A DNA stretch of 64,000 nt from Lacinutrix sp. Hel_I_90 (GTDB taxonomy: Bacteria; Bacteroidota; Bacteroidia; Flavobacteriales; Flavobacteriaceae): contig NZ_JYNQ01000001.1 of assembly GCF_000934685.1 (NCBI RefSeq), positions 3,385,501 to 3,449,500 of the forward strand. Reading direction: 5' to 3'. Below, one piece after another: positions 36,737 through 46,525 of this stretch. Both the position numbers and the translations under genes were made by a program. Each line of letters begins with the position of its first letter. Position 1 is the stretch's first letter. The notes below the pieces were generated by a model that saw only the letters and a list, made by a program, of their open reading frames with translations, was not told the DNA's origin and searched no databases.

Positions 36737-38002
36737 ATGAAAACATCTACCACCTTCAGTATTTTGTTCTGGGCGGACTTCTCCAGGGCAAAAAATGACC
36801 AAGCATCTATTTACGCAAGAATTACGGTAAATGGCAAGCGAGCTACCATCAGTCTAAAACGAAAAGTTTTAGTGTCTGATTGGGATGTCCATAAAAACAG
36901 AGCTCGGGGAACAAATCAGAAATCAAGAATTCTAAACAGTTATTTAGATGAAACTTACAATCATCTGTTTAAATGTTATCGCGATTTAATGAATGAGCAT
37001 AAATTGATTACCGCACAGGTCGTTAAGGCTCGATATTTCGGTAATGACGAAAATAATCGTTCCATTACAGATATTATCAATTACCATAATGAAGATATGG
37101 TAAACAAATTAAAGTGGGGAACACAAAAAAATTATTACACTACACAGAGTTATATCTCCAAATTTTTATCGAAATCCTATAAGACCACAGACCTTTATTT
37201 ACGGGAACTTGATTATCACTTTATCATAAAGTTTGAGAAATATCTCCGGGACTACATACCAGAAGACCATCAAAAGCCAATGGGCAACAATACCGTAATG
37301 AAGCATATCGAGCGTTTTAGAAAGATGATAAATTTATCGTTTAAATTGGGTTGGATTCAACGCGACCCATTTATCAATTTCAAATCTAAATTCATTAAAA
37401 ACGAAAGAGGCTTTTTAAGTCTCGAAGAGCTTCAAGAGATAGAAAATAAACAATTTAGCATTCCAAGATTGGAATTGGTAAAGGATTTGTTTGTTTTTAG
37501 TTGCTATACCAGTTTAAGTTATATCGATGTCATCCATTTAACTGCGGATAATATCTGTATTGGCATCGATGGCGAACTTTGGATTTATTACAAACGGGAA
37601 AAGACGACAAAGCCCATACGAATACCTTTGTTGCCAAAGGCGATGCAAATTGTTGAAAAATACAAGAGCAACCGTAAATCAATATCACAAGGAAGTATAT
37701 TTCCTAAAATCTCAAATCAAAAACTAAATTCTTATTTAAAGGAAATTGCTGATGTTTGTGGTATTAAAAAGAACCTTACTTTCCACATTGCCCGACATAC
37801 ATTTGCTACAACGGTTACATTAAGTAATGGTATGCCCATTGAGACGGTTTCAAAATTGTTGGGTCACTCCCGAATATCTACAACCCAAATTTATGCTAAA
37901 GTCATTGAACGTAAAGTAAGTGATGATATGCAAAAATTAAGGGCTCAATTCAATGAGATAGAAAATGAATCTATCTCTAAAGTGGTTTCTCAAAATTCAT
38001 AA
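36737..38002 (+). CDS. int: tyrosine recombinase (ICE integrase)
   Basis: A 421-aa site-specific recombinase. The N-terminal arm-binding domain (about 10-95) and SAM-like core-binding domain (about 105-210) precede the catalytic domain. Catalytic residues seen: HIARH (H about 350, R about 353), GHS (H about 377) and the nucleophile Tyr about 386 in TTQIYAKVI. At the position of the first catalytic Arg, the sequence reads CYTSLSYIDV with Ser about 261 instead of Arg. This matches a feature known for CTnDOT-type integrases, which lack Arg I. It reads away from the tRNA-Pro gene, the usual arrangement for an ICE inserted into a tRNA 3' end. Confidence 0.92.
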   Translation: MKTSTTFSILFWADFSRAKNDQASIYARITVNGKRATISLKRKVLVSDWDVHKNRARGTNQKSRILNSYLDETYNHLFKCYRDLMNEHKLITAQVVKARYFGNDENNRSITDIINYHNEDMVNKLKWGTQKNYYTTQSYISKFLSKSYKTTDLYLRELDYHFIIKFEKYLRDYIPEDHQKPMGNNTVMKHIERFRKMINLSFKLGWIQRDPFINFKSKFIKNERGFLSLEELQEIENKQFSIPRLELVKDLFVFSCYTSLSYIDVIHLTADNICIGIDGELWIYYKREKTTKPIRIPLLPKAMQIVEKYKSNRKSISQGSIFPKISNQKLNSYLKEIADVCGIKKNLTFHIARHTFATTVTLSNGMPIETVSKLLGHSRISTTQIYAKVIERKVSDDMQKLRAQFNEIENESISKVVSQNS

Positions 38003-38023
38003 TTCCAGTTAATTAAAAATACA

Positions 38024-38545
38024 ATGGAACTATCTATAATAAAAAATAAAATCCATAATATTCAAGGAAACAAAGTTATTCTTGATTTTGACCTTGCTGA
38101 ACTCTATGAAGTAGAAACTAGAGTACTAAAACAAGCGGTTAGACGTAATCTTAAACGTTTCCCCGATGATTTTATGTTTCAGCTTTCAAAAGATGAGTGG
38201 AAAGAGGTTATCACAAATTGTGACAACCTTCCAGAGAACATTAAATTTAGTCCTGCCACTCCGTTTGCCTTTACCGAACAGGGCGTGGCAATGCTTTCTA
38301 GCGTACTTAACAGCGACAAGGCCATTGACGTAAATATATCTATTATGCGTGCATTTGTAGCGTTACGGCAGCATCTTACAGATTATAGCAACCTTAAAGA
38401 ACATATAGCCCAACTTGAAAAAGAAATGAATATCAAATTTAAGGACATTCATCAGGCTTTGAATTATTTACTGCAAAAGGACAAGGTACAGATTGAACAG
38501 CATAACAGGGAACGAATTGGTTTTAAAACGGATAGGAAAGATTAG
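38024..38545 (+). CDS. ORF6N domain protein
   Basis: A 173-aa protein with an N-terminal ORF6N (KilA-N-like) DNA-binding domain (IQGNKVILDFDLAELYEVET; RRNLKRFPDDFMFQLS; TEQGVAMLSSVL) and a C-terminal coiled coil (YSNLKEHIAQLEKEMNIK). Domain typical of phage and mobile-element proteins; regulatory or anti-repressor roles are suggested for relatives. It starts 21 bp after the integrase stop, so co-transcription is likely. Confidence 0.88.
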   Translation: MELSIIKNKIHNIQGNKVILDFDLAELYEVETRVLKQAVRRNLKRFPDDFMFQLSKDEWKEVITNCDNLPENIKFSPATPFAFTEQGVAMLSSVLNSDKAIDVNISIMRAFVALRQHLTDYSNLKEHIAQLEKEMNIKFKDIHQALNYLLQKDKVQIEQHNRERIGFKTDRKD

Positions 38546-38598
38546 TAACTTTTCTTTGCTTATCAGAATAGACAATTTTTATGAATATATTGCTTTTA

Positions 38599-39483
38599 TT
38601 AATTCGGTTCAATATGAATTAGTATGTGTCCTAAATTCGGTATTTCTTTTTGTAAATGGTCTTTTAACTTATGAGCAATGTCGTGACCAGATTTTACCGA
38701 AATTTCATTATTCACAATTGCGTGTAAATCCACGTGGAATTTCATTCCGGATTTTCTAATAAAACATTTCTCTGTTCCTAAAACACCTTGAACTTCTGTT
38801 GATTTTTCTCTAATTTCAATTATCAGTTCGTCATAAAGTTGTTCGTCCATAACTTCTCCTAAAGCTGGACGTAATATTAAATAACTATTATATAAAATGA
38901 ATCCAGAAGCGAATAAGGCAGCCCAATCATCTGCTGTTTCATAACCTTTTCCATATATGATTGCTATCGAAATACCGATAAAGGCCATTACCGAAGTTAT
39001 GGCATCACTTCTATGATGCCAAGCATCTGCTTTTAATGATGAACTATTTGTTTGTTTACTTTTTTTAATTACAATTTGAAATGAGATTTCTTTCCAAGCT
39101 ATTATTAGACCTAGCACAATCAAAGTCCAAGATTTCGGGATTTTATGAGGTGTTTGAATGTTTTGAATACTTTCATAGGCGATTATTGTGGCAGAAACAA
39201 CAAGGAATGTAACAACTCCAAAGGTAATTAATGGCTCAATTTTGCCGTGTCCATAGGGATGATTTTCGTCCGCTGGTCGTTTTGCATATTTAAAACCTAA
39301 TAAAACTAAAAATGAAGCAAAAATATCCGTTGTCGATTCAATCGCATCTGCAATTAAAGCATAAGAATTTCCAAAAAATCCCGCAAGTCCTTTAATTAAG
39401 GCTAAAGCAGTATTCCCAATTATGCTGAAATAAGTTGTTCGTATTGCGGTTTGTTCGTTATTCATTCTAATTTTAGTTGTCAA
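38599..39483 (-). CDS. cation diffusion facilitator transporter
   Basis: A 294-aa six-helix metal/proton antiporter of the CDF family (Zn/Cd/Fe/Mn class). The TM2 site reads ADAIESTTDIFAS (Glu-x3-Asp) and the TM5 site DAWHHRSDAITS (His-x3-Asp). The C-terminal cytoplasmic ferredoxin-like domain starts near 205 and ends HILIHIEPN. It is cargo of the ICE, fitting the P1B ATPases at the far end. It has its own promoter and reads toward ORF6N. Confidence 0.9.
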   Translation of the reverse strand: MTTKIRMNNEQTAIRTTYFSIIGNTALALIKGLAGFFGNSYALIADAIESTTDIFASFLVLLGFKYAKRPADENHPYGHGKIEPLITFGVVTFLVVSATIIAYESIQNIQTPHKIPKSWTLIVLGLIIAWKEISFQIVIKKSKQTNSSSLKADAWHHRSDAITSVMAFIGISIAIIYGKGYETADDWAALFASGFILYNSYLILRPALGEVMDEQLYDELIIEIREKSTEVQGVLGTEKCFIRKSGMKFHVDLHAIVNNEISVKSGHDIAHKLKDHLQKEIPNLGHILIHIEPN

Positions 39484-39503
39484 TAAATTTGTTATATTTA
39501 TAA

Positions 39504-39511
39504 CAAAGATA
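39504..39511 (-). promoter_or_regulatory. -7 box of the CDF gene
   Basis: Minus-strand TATCTTTG, 21 bp upstream of the CDF ATG. No -33 TTG at standard spacing. Confidence 0.55.
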
Positions 39512-39530
39512 CTTTTTTAATCACAAAAAA

Positions 39531-39551
39531 AAGAGGTGATAAACACCTCTT
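39531..39551 (-). terminator. terminator at the end of the tra operon
   Basis: AAGAGGTG pairs with CACCTCTT around an ATAAA loop. On the minus strand a T-run follows. The stem includes bases of the traN stop codon. Confidence 0.85.
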
Positions 39552-40350
39552 AAATTTTGGTTTCCAAAATCATTTTTCTGCTCCCTTTTAGCTCCTTCAG
39601 CTCCAGCATTAACTTTTCGTTGTCGCCTAAAACAAACTTTGGAACTACATACACAAAGCATTGACTTTCTCCATCAGTAATGGAATATGGCATTTTGTGT
39701 TTGTAAATAACTTCTTGTTGTAATCTTTGGTAAGAGGCTTTACGCTTTTTGTTTCCGTTGGTTCTATAAACTTTAATGTAGTCAATTTCAAAATCGATTC
39801 CAGACCTGTTCTTGACCTCTATAACCAAATACACTTCAGAAGCATCATACGCTATTTTTTGTAATTGGACTTTAATTCCTTTTTTGCGTTTGGTTTCAAT
39901 ACGCTCAAAGTTGGATTTTAATAAATACTCGCTGAATTTTTGAAAATGTGTTATTCTATTTGCATATTCGTTCAACGGTTTAACTTCTGGCTTCTGCTTA
40001 ATCTTTTCCGGAAGTTCACTGCCAATGCTTTCATTTTCATTGATAAAATAATTCAGTTCTGGAAGTTTTTCAGAATATTTCAAAATATAAGAATAAACGC
40101 GACCATCACTTGTAACGGTCAATAGGTTGCTTTCTGTTCCAGGCTTCGCCTGTAACAAACCGAAATACTGCTCTTTCTCACGATTATAGGTGAATACAAA
40201 ATTGGAAGCTCCTGTAATTCCTTGTCGAATAGGGTTTGGAAAAAACAGGGCAACGTTTTTCTGGTCGTTGGCGTAAATAGTGTCAAGGGGTTGCTGTGCT
40301 GAAATTGACATTGAACAAATCAATAACAGTAATGTGATATATGTTTTCAT
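39550..40350 (-). CDS. traN: conjugative transposon protein TraN (DUF4138)
   Basis: A 266-aa exported protein (signal MKTYITLLLLICSMSISAQ) of the TraN/DUF4138 family, a VirB9-like outer-membrane-side component of the Bacteroidota conjugative T4SS. Signature NDQKNVALFFPNPIRQGITG and VTSDGRVYSYILKY. Last gene of the leftward tra operon, 13 bp after traM, followed by a terminator. Confidence 0.93.
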   Translation of the reverse strand: MKTYITLLLLICSMSISAQQPLDTIYANDQKNVALFFPNPIRQGITGASNFVFTYNREKEQYFGLLQAKPGTESNLLTVTSDGRVYSYILKYSEKLPELNYFINENESIGSELPEKIKQKPEVKPLNEYANRITHFQKFSEYLLKSNFERIETKRKKGIKVQLQKIAYDASEVYLVIEVKNRSGIDFEIDYIKVYRTNGNKKRKASYQRLQQEVIYKHKMPYSITDGESQCFVYVVPKFVLGDNEKLMLELKELKGSRKMILETKI

Positions 40351-40363
40351 AAGAGTGAGTTTA

Positions 40364-41338
40364 TTAATTGCCCATTATGGGCTTTCCTTGATATTTTGTT
40401 TTAGGAAGTCTTAAAATGAGTTTGTAATTATCGGTTATCGTAACCTTTACGTTTTTATGGTTACGTTGGAATATTTTCTTGAAACCGCTTACTTGCGGAA
40501 CACCAGTAATATTAATGTCGTCCACCATATCGCCAACAATTTCATTGGTAACTTCTGCTCTAAAACTGTTTTCAACATAAATGCCTTCGCTACCATCCTG
40601 AAAATCATAGGCTTTCAATTTTACTGGTTGATGATTGATATTCTCAATGTCTATGATGGTGCGATTGGGTTTAAAATTGACAAATCCATAAATAGGCGTA
40701 TTCTTGGAATAGCGTTGTCCATAAATGGTAGCATCTTTTATCAACCGCATTTGTAAGCGATAATTGGTTTTAACTGTTTGTGTGCCATCTACTCGTACAT
40801 AAATGAAATCATCGGTATTTTTTGAATTCAAATCCTCATTTTCAATAGGATGCGAAGCAAAAAAGAGTTGATGCTCCAAAGCACGTTCTTTGGCTTCCAC
40901 GTTCGTTTCTTGCTCTTCAATAGCATCCGTTGTGTCTTTTTCCTTCTTAACAGGTGGTTTTGGTGGATAGTATCTTGGATTAATATTTTCAAACGTTCTA
41001 TCTGAATATCGAATCTGCCCTTGTTGGTAAATGCTATCTACCATCTGCATTTTTTTCTTGTCCAATAAATCAGGGTCATATACGCCTGTGGAATCCAACA
41101 GCCGTTCATCATAAATGCTGGGTGCGTTGGTTTCCCTAACTTCCTTTAAGTCGTTTAGGGCATCCAATTTGGAATCGTATTCCTTTTGGTCGTCTTCCAG
41201 TTCCGGTACAGGAATCTGGTTGTTCTCAATGGTCGGTTCTTCGTCCTCGCCCAATATAAGCATTGCATAGCCACCTATAAAAAGCAGGATGCATACCAAC
41301 ACGATGGCAAAGACTATTTTATTTTTTTCTACTTTCAT
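40364..41338 (-). CDS. traM: conjugative transposon protein TraM
   Basis: A 324-aa protein with one N-terminal membrane helix (IVFAIVLVCILLFIGGYAML), a long acidic/Pro-rich periplasmic linker (to about residue 160) and a C-terminal VirB10-like beta domain (RLIKDATIYGQRYSKNTPIY; GSEGIYVENSFRAE). It bridges the inner and outer membranes in the T4SS. Overlaps traK by 20 bp. Confidence 0.92.
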   Translation of the reverse strand: MKVEKNKIVFAIVLVCILLFIGGYAMLILGEDEEPTIENNQIPVPELEDDQKEYDSKLDALNDLKEVRETNAPSIYDERLLDSTGVYDPDLLDKKKMQMVDSIYQQGQIRYSDRTFENINPRYYPPKPPVKKEKDTTDAIEEQETNVEAKERALEHQLFFASHPIENEDLNSKNTDDFIYVRVDGTQTVKTNYRLQMRLIKDATIYGQRYSKNTPIYGFVNFKPNRTIIDIENINHQPVKLKAYDFQDGSEGIYVENSFRAEVTNEIVGDMVDDINITGVPQVSGFKKIFQRNHKNVKVTITDNYKLILRLPKTKYQGKPIMGN

Positions 41339-41945
41339 AATTTTCTAATTTTCGTAATGTGCTTTCAAAAAAGTTGGTAATTAGCAGTCCGTGGGTATTG
41401 TTTGGAAAGTTTCTATCTACGTGAATCAAATTTCCAATAGTGGTCAACTCATAAGTATCTGTGATAGTACCTCTATTGATTTCAAAAATGGTTTTCGTTT
41501 CAAACTTGTAGGGTTCGTTTTGAATATCAACTTTGGATTCGATATTCAATACTTTTTGAACCAACGAGTATTGCAACAAACGGTTATAAACTCCATCGGC
41601 TTTTTTCTGTCGGTACAGAGCATCTACAGAACTATTACCCAACCAAAGGGCTTTCTCCAAGTTCTTTTCGTAATTGCTGGCATCAATGTTATAGAAATAA
41701 GTGTGAAACAACTCCAATTGTGCCAAGACTTCTACTTTTAAATTTTCTTGTTGAGATACCAGTTTCAAGGGAATAACACTTCCGTCCGAATTGACTACAA
41801 AAGCATTATTAACTGTTTCTTTATGCAGCTTTATGACCATCAAAACGGAAATGACGCACGTGAGCACAGCTCCAATAACGACGGTCAATACTATAAAGCG
41901 ATTGAGCTTTAAGATGTTGTAAATATTCTTATATGGTGTTTTCAT
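41319..41945 (-). CDS. traK: conjugative transposon protein TraK
   Basis: A 208-aa protein with an N-terminal membrane helix (FIVLTVVIGAVLTCVISVLM) and a soluble NTF2-like domain, as in VirB8 homologues. Signature AFVVNSDGSVIPLKLV and LFHTYFYNIDASNYEKNLEKA. Between traJ (21 bp) and traM (20-bp overlap). Confidence 0.93.
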   Translation of the reverse strand: MKTPYKNIYNILKLNRFIVLTVVIGAVLTCVISVLMVIKLHKETVNNAFVVNSDGSVIPLKLVSQQENLKVEVLAQLELFHTYFYNIDASNYEKNLEKALWLGNSSVDALYRQKKADGVYNRLLQYSLVQKVLNIESKVDIQNEPYKFETKTIFEINRGTITDTYELTTIGNLIHVDRNFPNNTHGLLITNFFESTLRKLENYESRKK

Positions 41946-41966
41946 CTGTAAATTATTATTGCTTTA

Positions 41967-42806
41967 TCAGCCTGTAAAGAGTTTAAAAGTGAACGAGGTC
42001 GCTCGTTTATATAATTTGAATTTCAGCAATACAATAAATCCGATAGACCCTAACTGTAAAAGCGGTGCGAAAAAATTACTCCCCCAATCCGTACCAAATA
42101 AGTCGCTCCAGAAATTTGTATTGATTTCGGTATAAAGATTATTCACGAAAACATTGACCAGAAAGAAGGCAGGAACTAACATATATACGCCAGCGTAAAG
42201 CTTAAAAAAGTTGTATGCCAACGACCTGAACTTTTCAAAAACCGCCAAGCTGATGACCAAAGGGAAAAAGGCTTGCATTATGCCCAGCAAAAAGAATCGT
42301 TCTGCAAGGAATAAGGGGTAAATAAACAAATCCAATAGCCAGAGAAATATTCCGGCAATAAAGGATAGTATTTTTAAGCCGTATAAAGGTGTTACTAATG
42401 CTTCATAAAGCATTGCCATTGCTTTTTTGGTGGCATCCCAAGCACTTACATCCTGTTCGATGTCAATATCTTGCATCTGTAAAGGAAGAAGTGCGGGTGC
42501 CGTGTCCCGATATTGGTTTTCAATGGCCACCAAAATGGTGTCGAAAACACTTAATACCTGTGTGGAAAAAATGACTAAAATCACTATTGCAAAGTTTTTG
42601 GCCAGTTCCGCAGGGGTCAATCCCCACGTATAACCCTCATTATTGGCTACACCTTCATTGTACTTTTTTAGGATGTTGATGAGAAAAAACAAGAGGGCGA
42701 GTGTCTTCATTCCTACAATAGTGTATTGTGAGAAATCACTATTTTTTATCGTTTGAAAAATAGTGTCCACAAACTCTAACCCTATGCCTAAAAAAATACC
42801 TGACAT
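41967..42806 (-). CDS. traJ: conjugative transposon protein TraJ
   Basis: A 279-aa polytopic membrane protein with about six hydrophobic segments, VirB6-like in size and topology. Signature QYTIVGMKTLALLFFLINIL and LFLAERFFLLGIMQAFFPLV. Inner-membrane channel part of the T4SS. Overlaps traI by 1 bp. Confidence 0.91.
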   Translation of the reverse strand: MSGIFLGIGLEFVDTIFQTIKNSDFSQYTIVGMKTLALLFFLINILKKYNEGVANNEGYTWGLTPAELAKNFAIVILVIFSTQVLSVFDTILVAIENQYRDTAPALLPLQMQDIDIEQDVSAWDATKKAMAMLYEALVTPLYGLKILSFIAGIFLWLLDLFIYPLFLAERFFLLGIMQAFFPLVISLAVFEKFRSLAYNFFKLYAGVYMLVPAFFLVNVFVNNLYTEINTNFWSDLFGTDWGSNFFAPLLQLGSIGFIVLLKFKLYKRATSFTFKLFTG

Positions 42807-43387
42807 TAGTAATCGGTTTCTCGGTTATTGATTTTGTACTGCATTTCTCGAAATTGAATAATCTCTCGATAGCGTCTGGTTTTTGCCTCAATTTCCGCTA
42901 CCATTTCCTTGGATTCCAGCTCTTTTTCTTTAAGGACTTCGGCACGTTCGGCATCGGTCATTTTCAGATTGTCGCTGGACAATATTTGGTCGATATATTC
43001 CATACCAGCCATAGAGTTCTGAAGGATGGCATCAAAGGAATCTGAAATGCGTGTAACTTCATTTGGTTTAATAAAAGGGGAATTGAGGATTTCCCTCAAA
43101 TCATCCTGTACAACATCAAACAATCGTTGGTTGTTTCTTGCCAGTTCCCTGACTGCTTGAAGTTGTTTGATGACATTGTTTACCTTATCGATATTCTCTT
43201 TTTGGGTTTTAAGGAATTTTACCGTCTTCATTAAATTGGCGGTTTGTTTACCTGATTCCAATAATGATTTTACAAAAGAGATAAAGTTTGTGTTGTCATA
43301 CACAGGCATCCCCTGGGCCGAAGCCTTACTTCCAATTAGCACTACAAATAGTGCGGATAACATTAGATTTCTGATAGTGTGTCTCAT
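42806..43387 (-). CDS. traI: conjugal transfer protein TraI-like (DUF4141)
   Basis: A 193-aa exported helical protein (signal MRHTIRNLMLSALFVVLIGSKASAQ) with long coiled segments, the usual form of the TraI/DUF4141 family in Bacteroidota CTn operons (a VirB5-like place in the gene order). Between traG (11 bp) and traJ. Not related to the F-plasmid relaxase TraI. Confidence 0.82.
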   Translation of the reverse strand: MRHTIRNLMLSALFVVLIGSKASAQGMPVYDNTNFISFVKSLLESGKQTANLMKTVKFLKTQKENIDKVNNVIKQLQAVRELARNNQRLFDVVQDDLREILNSPFIKPNEVTRISDSFDAILQNSMAGMEYIDQILSSDNLKMTDAERAEVLKEKELESKEMVAEIEAKTRRYREIIQFREMQYKINNRETDY

Positions 43388-43398
43388 AATTTTTATTT

Positions 43399-45801
43399 TT
43401 AAGAATTAATAAATATTTTAATGGCTATCTCCATATTTTGGTGTTCTTCAAAATGTTTCATAATGTCTTCGTTTTCTTTGCCATCCGTGAGGTAAGCAGC
43501 AAAGACTTCGGGCGGTACTTCCAATCGGAAAATGTTGCTTTCCTTTCCGATTTTGATGAACATTTCGGTATATTTTCGTGTTCCTGTAAGGTTGTTACGA
43601 ATGGATTTTAACTGGTTTAAATCGTGACTGGTAAGGTTGAGCCTGTTTTTTAATTCGGCATAGCCTTTTTCATTACGAAGGCTGTAAATTACTTGGGTGT
43701 TTTCAAGAATACTCGCCGATGTGGAATTGTTGGGCAATTGGTTAATGGATTGCAGTATAATCCCAATCGCTCCATTTTGTTTTCTAATGGCTTGATAATA
43801 GAATTCTACACTTTCGAGTACATTTCCAAATTTGAGCTGTTTGGCAAACTCGTCGAATAGGATGATTCCCCTCTCGGCTTTATTTCTCCAAATGGTTCTT
43901 TGAATGGCAGATTTAATCAGCTTCAACATTACGGAAAGGATTTCCTTATTGTCCTTTACTTCATCAAGTTCAAAAACAATCAGTCTTTTATCCTCAATTT
44001 TATAGGTCTGGTCTTCACTTACATTGAACAGGAAGCTGTACAAGCCATCATCCACATATTCAGAGAGAATGTGCAGAAAATCGTAGATGTTGAAATGTTG
44101 CTCTTGAATATGTAGTTCTTCTAAAAAGGTGTCTTTTTTTGTATCAACGAACTGGTATAAATTTTCCAAAGAATGTGTACCACCCACATTTTGTAGATAG
44201 TAGTACCGAAGTACTTTTTTGACCGCCACTTCTTCAGCTTTAGTCGTTGCTTTGCCCGAAGCCAAGAGCTCTAAAAGGAAGATTGCCAAATCTTCCAATC
44301 GCTCTGGTGTCAAATCATTGACATCAGAGATATAGAATGGATTGATACCCAAATTTTTTCCCTGTTCATAGCGAAGGATGATATGGTCGTCTGGATAGAG
44401 CTTGGCAAATTTTGAATATGAACCACCTAAATCAATAATGACCAATCGAACATTTTGTTCAAAATATTGGCGTAGAATATTGTTTGCCAAAAAAGATTTT
44501 CCCTCTCCAGTAGGTGCGAAAATGGCAAAGTTCCTTGCCTTGATGCGTTTCTTCTTTTCATCCCAGACATCTTTAAGTACAGGAATGTTATGTTGTCTGT
44601 CATTAAAGATGACACCTGTGGCATCTGACTGATAGTTGGTATTGTTAATGTACAGGCAAAGAGCGTGTTTTAAATCGGTTACGTATAAATCCTCATTAGA
44701 AAAATTGGAAGTAAAACAGCAATATGAGTTTAAGAAATATTGCTTGCGTTCTTCGTCTTTTGGATAATAAGGCACTATATCCAATTCTTTGAATTCGGTT
44801 TTTATTTTGGAAGCAATTCTTTCTAATTGTGCTTCATCTTTATCCCAGAATATAATATTTAGATGACCCCTAATAATTCTTGAACTATCGTCCTCATTGA
44901 TTTTGGTAACAATGTCTTCAATCTTCTTTAAGATGACTTTGTTCTGTGTTCCAAAATTGGAACTCTTTTTGAGTTCTTCAATTTTCTTGTCCAACAGCTT
45001 TCGCCATTTGTGCTTATCATCCAAATAAATGATTTGGTTGACAATATGATTTTCATTGAGATTCAACCCTAATCCGTCAATAAATCCTTGGTGGAATACA
45101 AAGTCGTCCGAAGTAAATTTATCATTGGTCTTGCTACTCTGAACCACATCGCCATAACACAATTCGCTATTGATGGCCAGCACATCAAAATGATGGTCGC
45201 CAATTTCAATATTCGCTTTTTTCAATAGAATGTCGGTATCAAATCCTTCGTTGAATCCATTAAAATAAGCATTGGTCAATGACAAGACTTTATCGATACC
45301 CAAAGGTATCAATGACACTTTCCGGCTGTTATTTACAAAGGAAACGGCATCGTTAACAGAAGCAATAAATTCCTGAACGTTATGGTCCATTTGCTTATGA
45401 ATACCCTTTTCGACCTTGCGGAATGGGTTGGTAAACTTCGGTGCGTTCAAAGCTTTGTTGTGCGGAAGTATAAAGAATAGGTAAGAAGAATGTTTAATGA
45501 ATTCCCGACCTTTAAAATAATCGTGTGTGGCACGTTGCAAAAAGCTTTTGTTCGGAAGTTCTTCCGCCAAATATTCAGCTTTCTGATAGATGTCCTGTTT
45601 GTGGATAACCGTGGCAATAGGCAATGATTTAAACGCTTGAAACCACGAACCGTGAATATCCTCAAAATCTTTTTCCGCGAGGGAATAGATTTCAGGATTG
45701 TCCACTTGATAGCCCAATACCACATTGCCGTTATTAGCGAACACGATATGGTCTTGAATATCCAAAATAGGATGATATGCCGATAGGTTAATTTTCTTCA
45801 T
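43399..45801 (-). CDS. traG: TraG family conjugation ATPase (VirB4-like)
   Basis: An 800-aa cytoplasmic ATPase that powers T4SS assembly and transfer. Walker A FAPTGEGKSFLANNIL at about 450-465, Walker B GIILFDEFAKQLKF at about 645-658, and RKQNGAIGIILQSINQLP downstream. N-terminal part is the CTn TraG type. Overlaps traF by 14 bp. In this nomenclature TraG is the VirB4 homologue, not the coupling protein. Confidence 0.93.
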   Translation of the reverse strand: MKKINLSAYHPILDIQDHIVFANNGNVVLGYQVDNPEIYSLAEKDFEDIHGSWFQAFKSLPIATVIHKQDIYQKAEYLAEELPNKSFLQRATHDYFKGREFIKHSSYLFFILPHNKALNAPKFTNPFRKVEKGIHKQMDHNVQEFIASVNDAVSFVNNSRKVSLIPLGIDKVLSLTNAYFNGFNEGFDTDILLKKANIEIGDHHFDVLAINSELCYGDVVQSSKTNDKFTSDDFVFHQGFIDGLGLNLNENHIVNQIIYLDDKHKWRKLLDKKIEELKKSSNFGTQNKVILKKIEDIVTKINEDDSSRIIRGHLNIIFWDKDEAQLERIASKIKTEFKELDIVPYYPKDEERKQYFLNSYCCFTSNFSNEDLYVTDLKHALCLYINNTNYQSDATGVIFNDRQHNIPVLKDVWDEKKKRIKARNFAIFAPTGEGKSFLANNILRQYFEQNVRLVIIDLGGSYSKFAKLYPDDHIILRYEQGKNLGINPFYISDVNDLTPERLEDLAIFLLELLASGKATTKAEEVAVKKVLRYYYLQNVGGTHSLENLYQFVDTKKDTFLEELHIQEQHFNIYDFLHILSEYVDDGLYSFLFNVSEDQTYKIEDKRLIVFELDEVKDNKEILSVMLKLIKSAIQRTIWRNKAERGIILFDEFAKQLKFGNVLESVEFYYQAIRKQNGAIGIILQSINQLPNNSTSASILENTQVIYSLRNEKGYAELKNRLNLTSHDLNQLKSIRNNLTGTRKYTEMFIKIGKESNIFRLEVPPEVFAAYLTDGKENEDIMKHFEEHQNMEIAIKIFINS

Positions 45802-46072
45802 AGTACAGACGACTTCCTTTTTTGTTACTAATTGTTTGTGGGAATACCTTTTTGATGTGCATCAATGCAGGGTTTTTGGTAATGTGAGTCAATACGATAT
45901 ACAGTGCACCGTTCAATAGAAATACTGAAATGATAACAGTAAAGCTGAACGAAAAGATGATGAACAGCAATGAACCGATAACAACGGTCATCATTAAAGC
46001 GAACAATGATATGGGCAGACCCATAATCACGGCTCGCTTGCGTATGTTTTTATAGACCTCGAATCGTTTCAT
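45788..46072 (-). CDS. traF: conjugative transposon protein TraF (DUF4133)
   Basis: A 94-aa inner-membrane protein with two adjacent hydrophobic helices (about 15-60), VirB3-like. Begins MKRFEVYKNIRKRAVIMGLP, typical of DUF4133. Overlaps traE by 1 bp and traG by 14 bp. Confidence 0.9.
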   Translation of the reverse strand: MKRFEVYKNIRKRAVIMGLPISLFALMMTVVIGSLLFIIFSFSFTVIISVFLLNGALYIVLTHITKNPALMHIKKVFPQTISNKKGSRLYYEEN

Positions 46073-46365
46073 TACACTACGATGCTAATGAGGTACGTAA
46101 AGATGCCCACGACTGCTCCCGCAATCAATACAAAGACCAGTACGCGGGTAATCCCTTTTTTTAAATCGGCATTTTCGCCAAAGAAATGTCCAGCATTAAA
46201 TAGGAATCCAATTAAAAAGATAACGCCCAAAATAATGGGGAAAATGGTTCGGATAGTATCAGAAACATCGTTTACGGAATCTTCGATACCTCCAATTTGT
46301 GCAAAAGTTGTACTTGAAATAAGTAATGATAAGATGGTTACATAATGTGATTTTTTCATAATCAA
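46072..46365 (-). CDS. traE: conjugative transposon protein TraE (DUF4134), pilin-like
   Basis: A 97-aa protein with a signal sequence (MKKSHYVTILSLLISSTTFAQ; the Met two codons upstream is a second option) and two hydrophobic helices, a VirB2-type pilin subunit. Signature FPIILGVIFLIGFLFNAGHF. First gene of the tra operon; a possible minus-strand TATTTTTC -7 box at 46399-46406 would drive it. Confidence 0.9.
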   Translation of the reverse strand: MIMKKSHYVTILSLLISSTTFAQIGGIEDSVNDVSDTIRTIFPIILGVIFLIGFLFNAGHFFGENADLKKGITRVLVFVLIAGAVVGIFTYLISIVV

Positions 46366-46525
46366 AGTGATTTAGATTTTACGTCAATTTTGATATTTGA
46401 AAAATAGTGTATATTGCAATACAAAGAACTGATAATCAGTAAATTGTGAATAAAATAAGTTTTGATGTCAATTGTTTTTATTTGATGCGAATTGGTATCA
46501 AATTTTATGAAAATTGAAAAGTGCG

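Noticed and set aside
38493-38759. 88-codon frame after the ORF6N gene
   Set aside because: Mostly antisense to the end of the CDF gene with no recognisable features.
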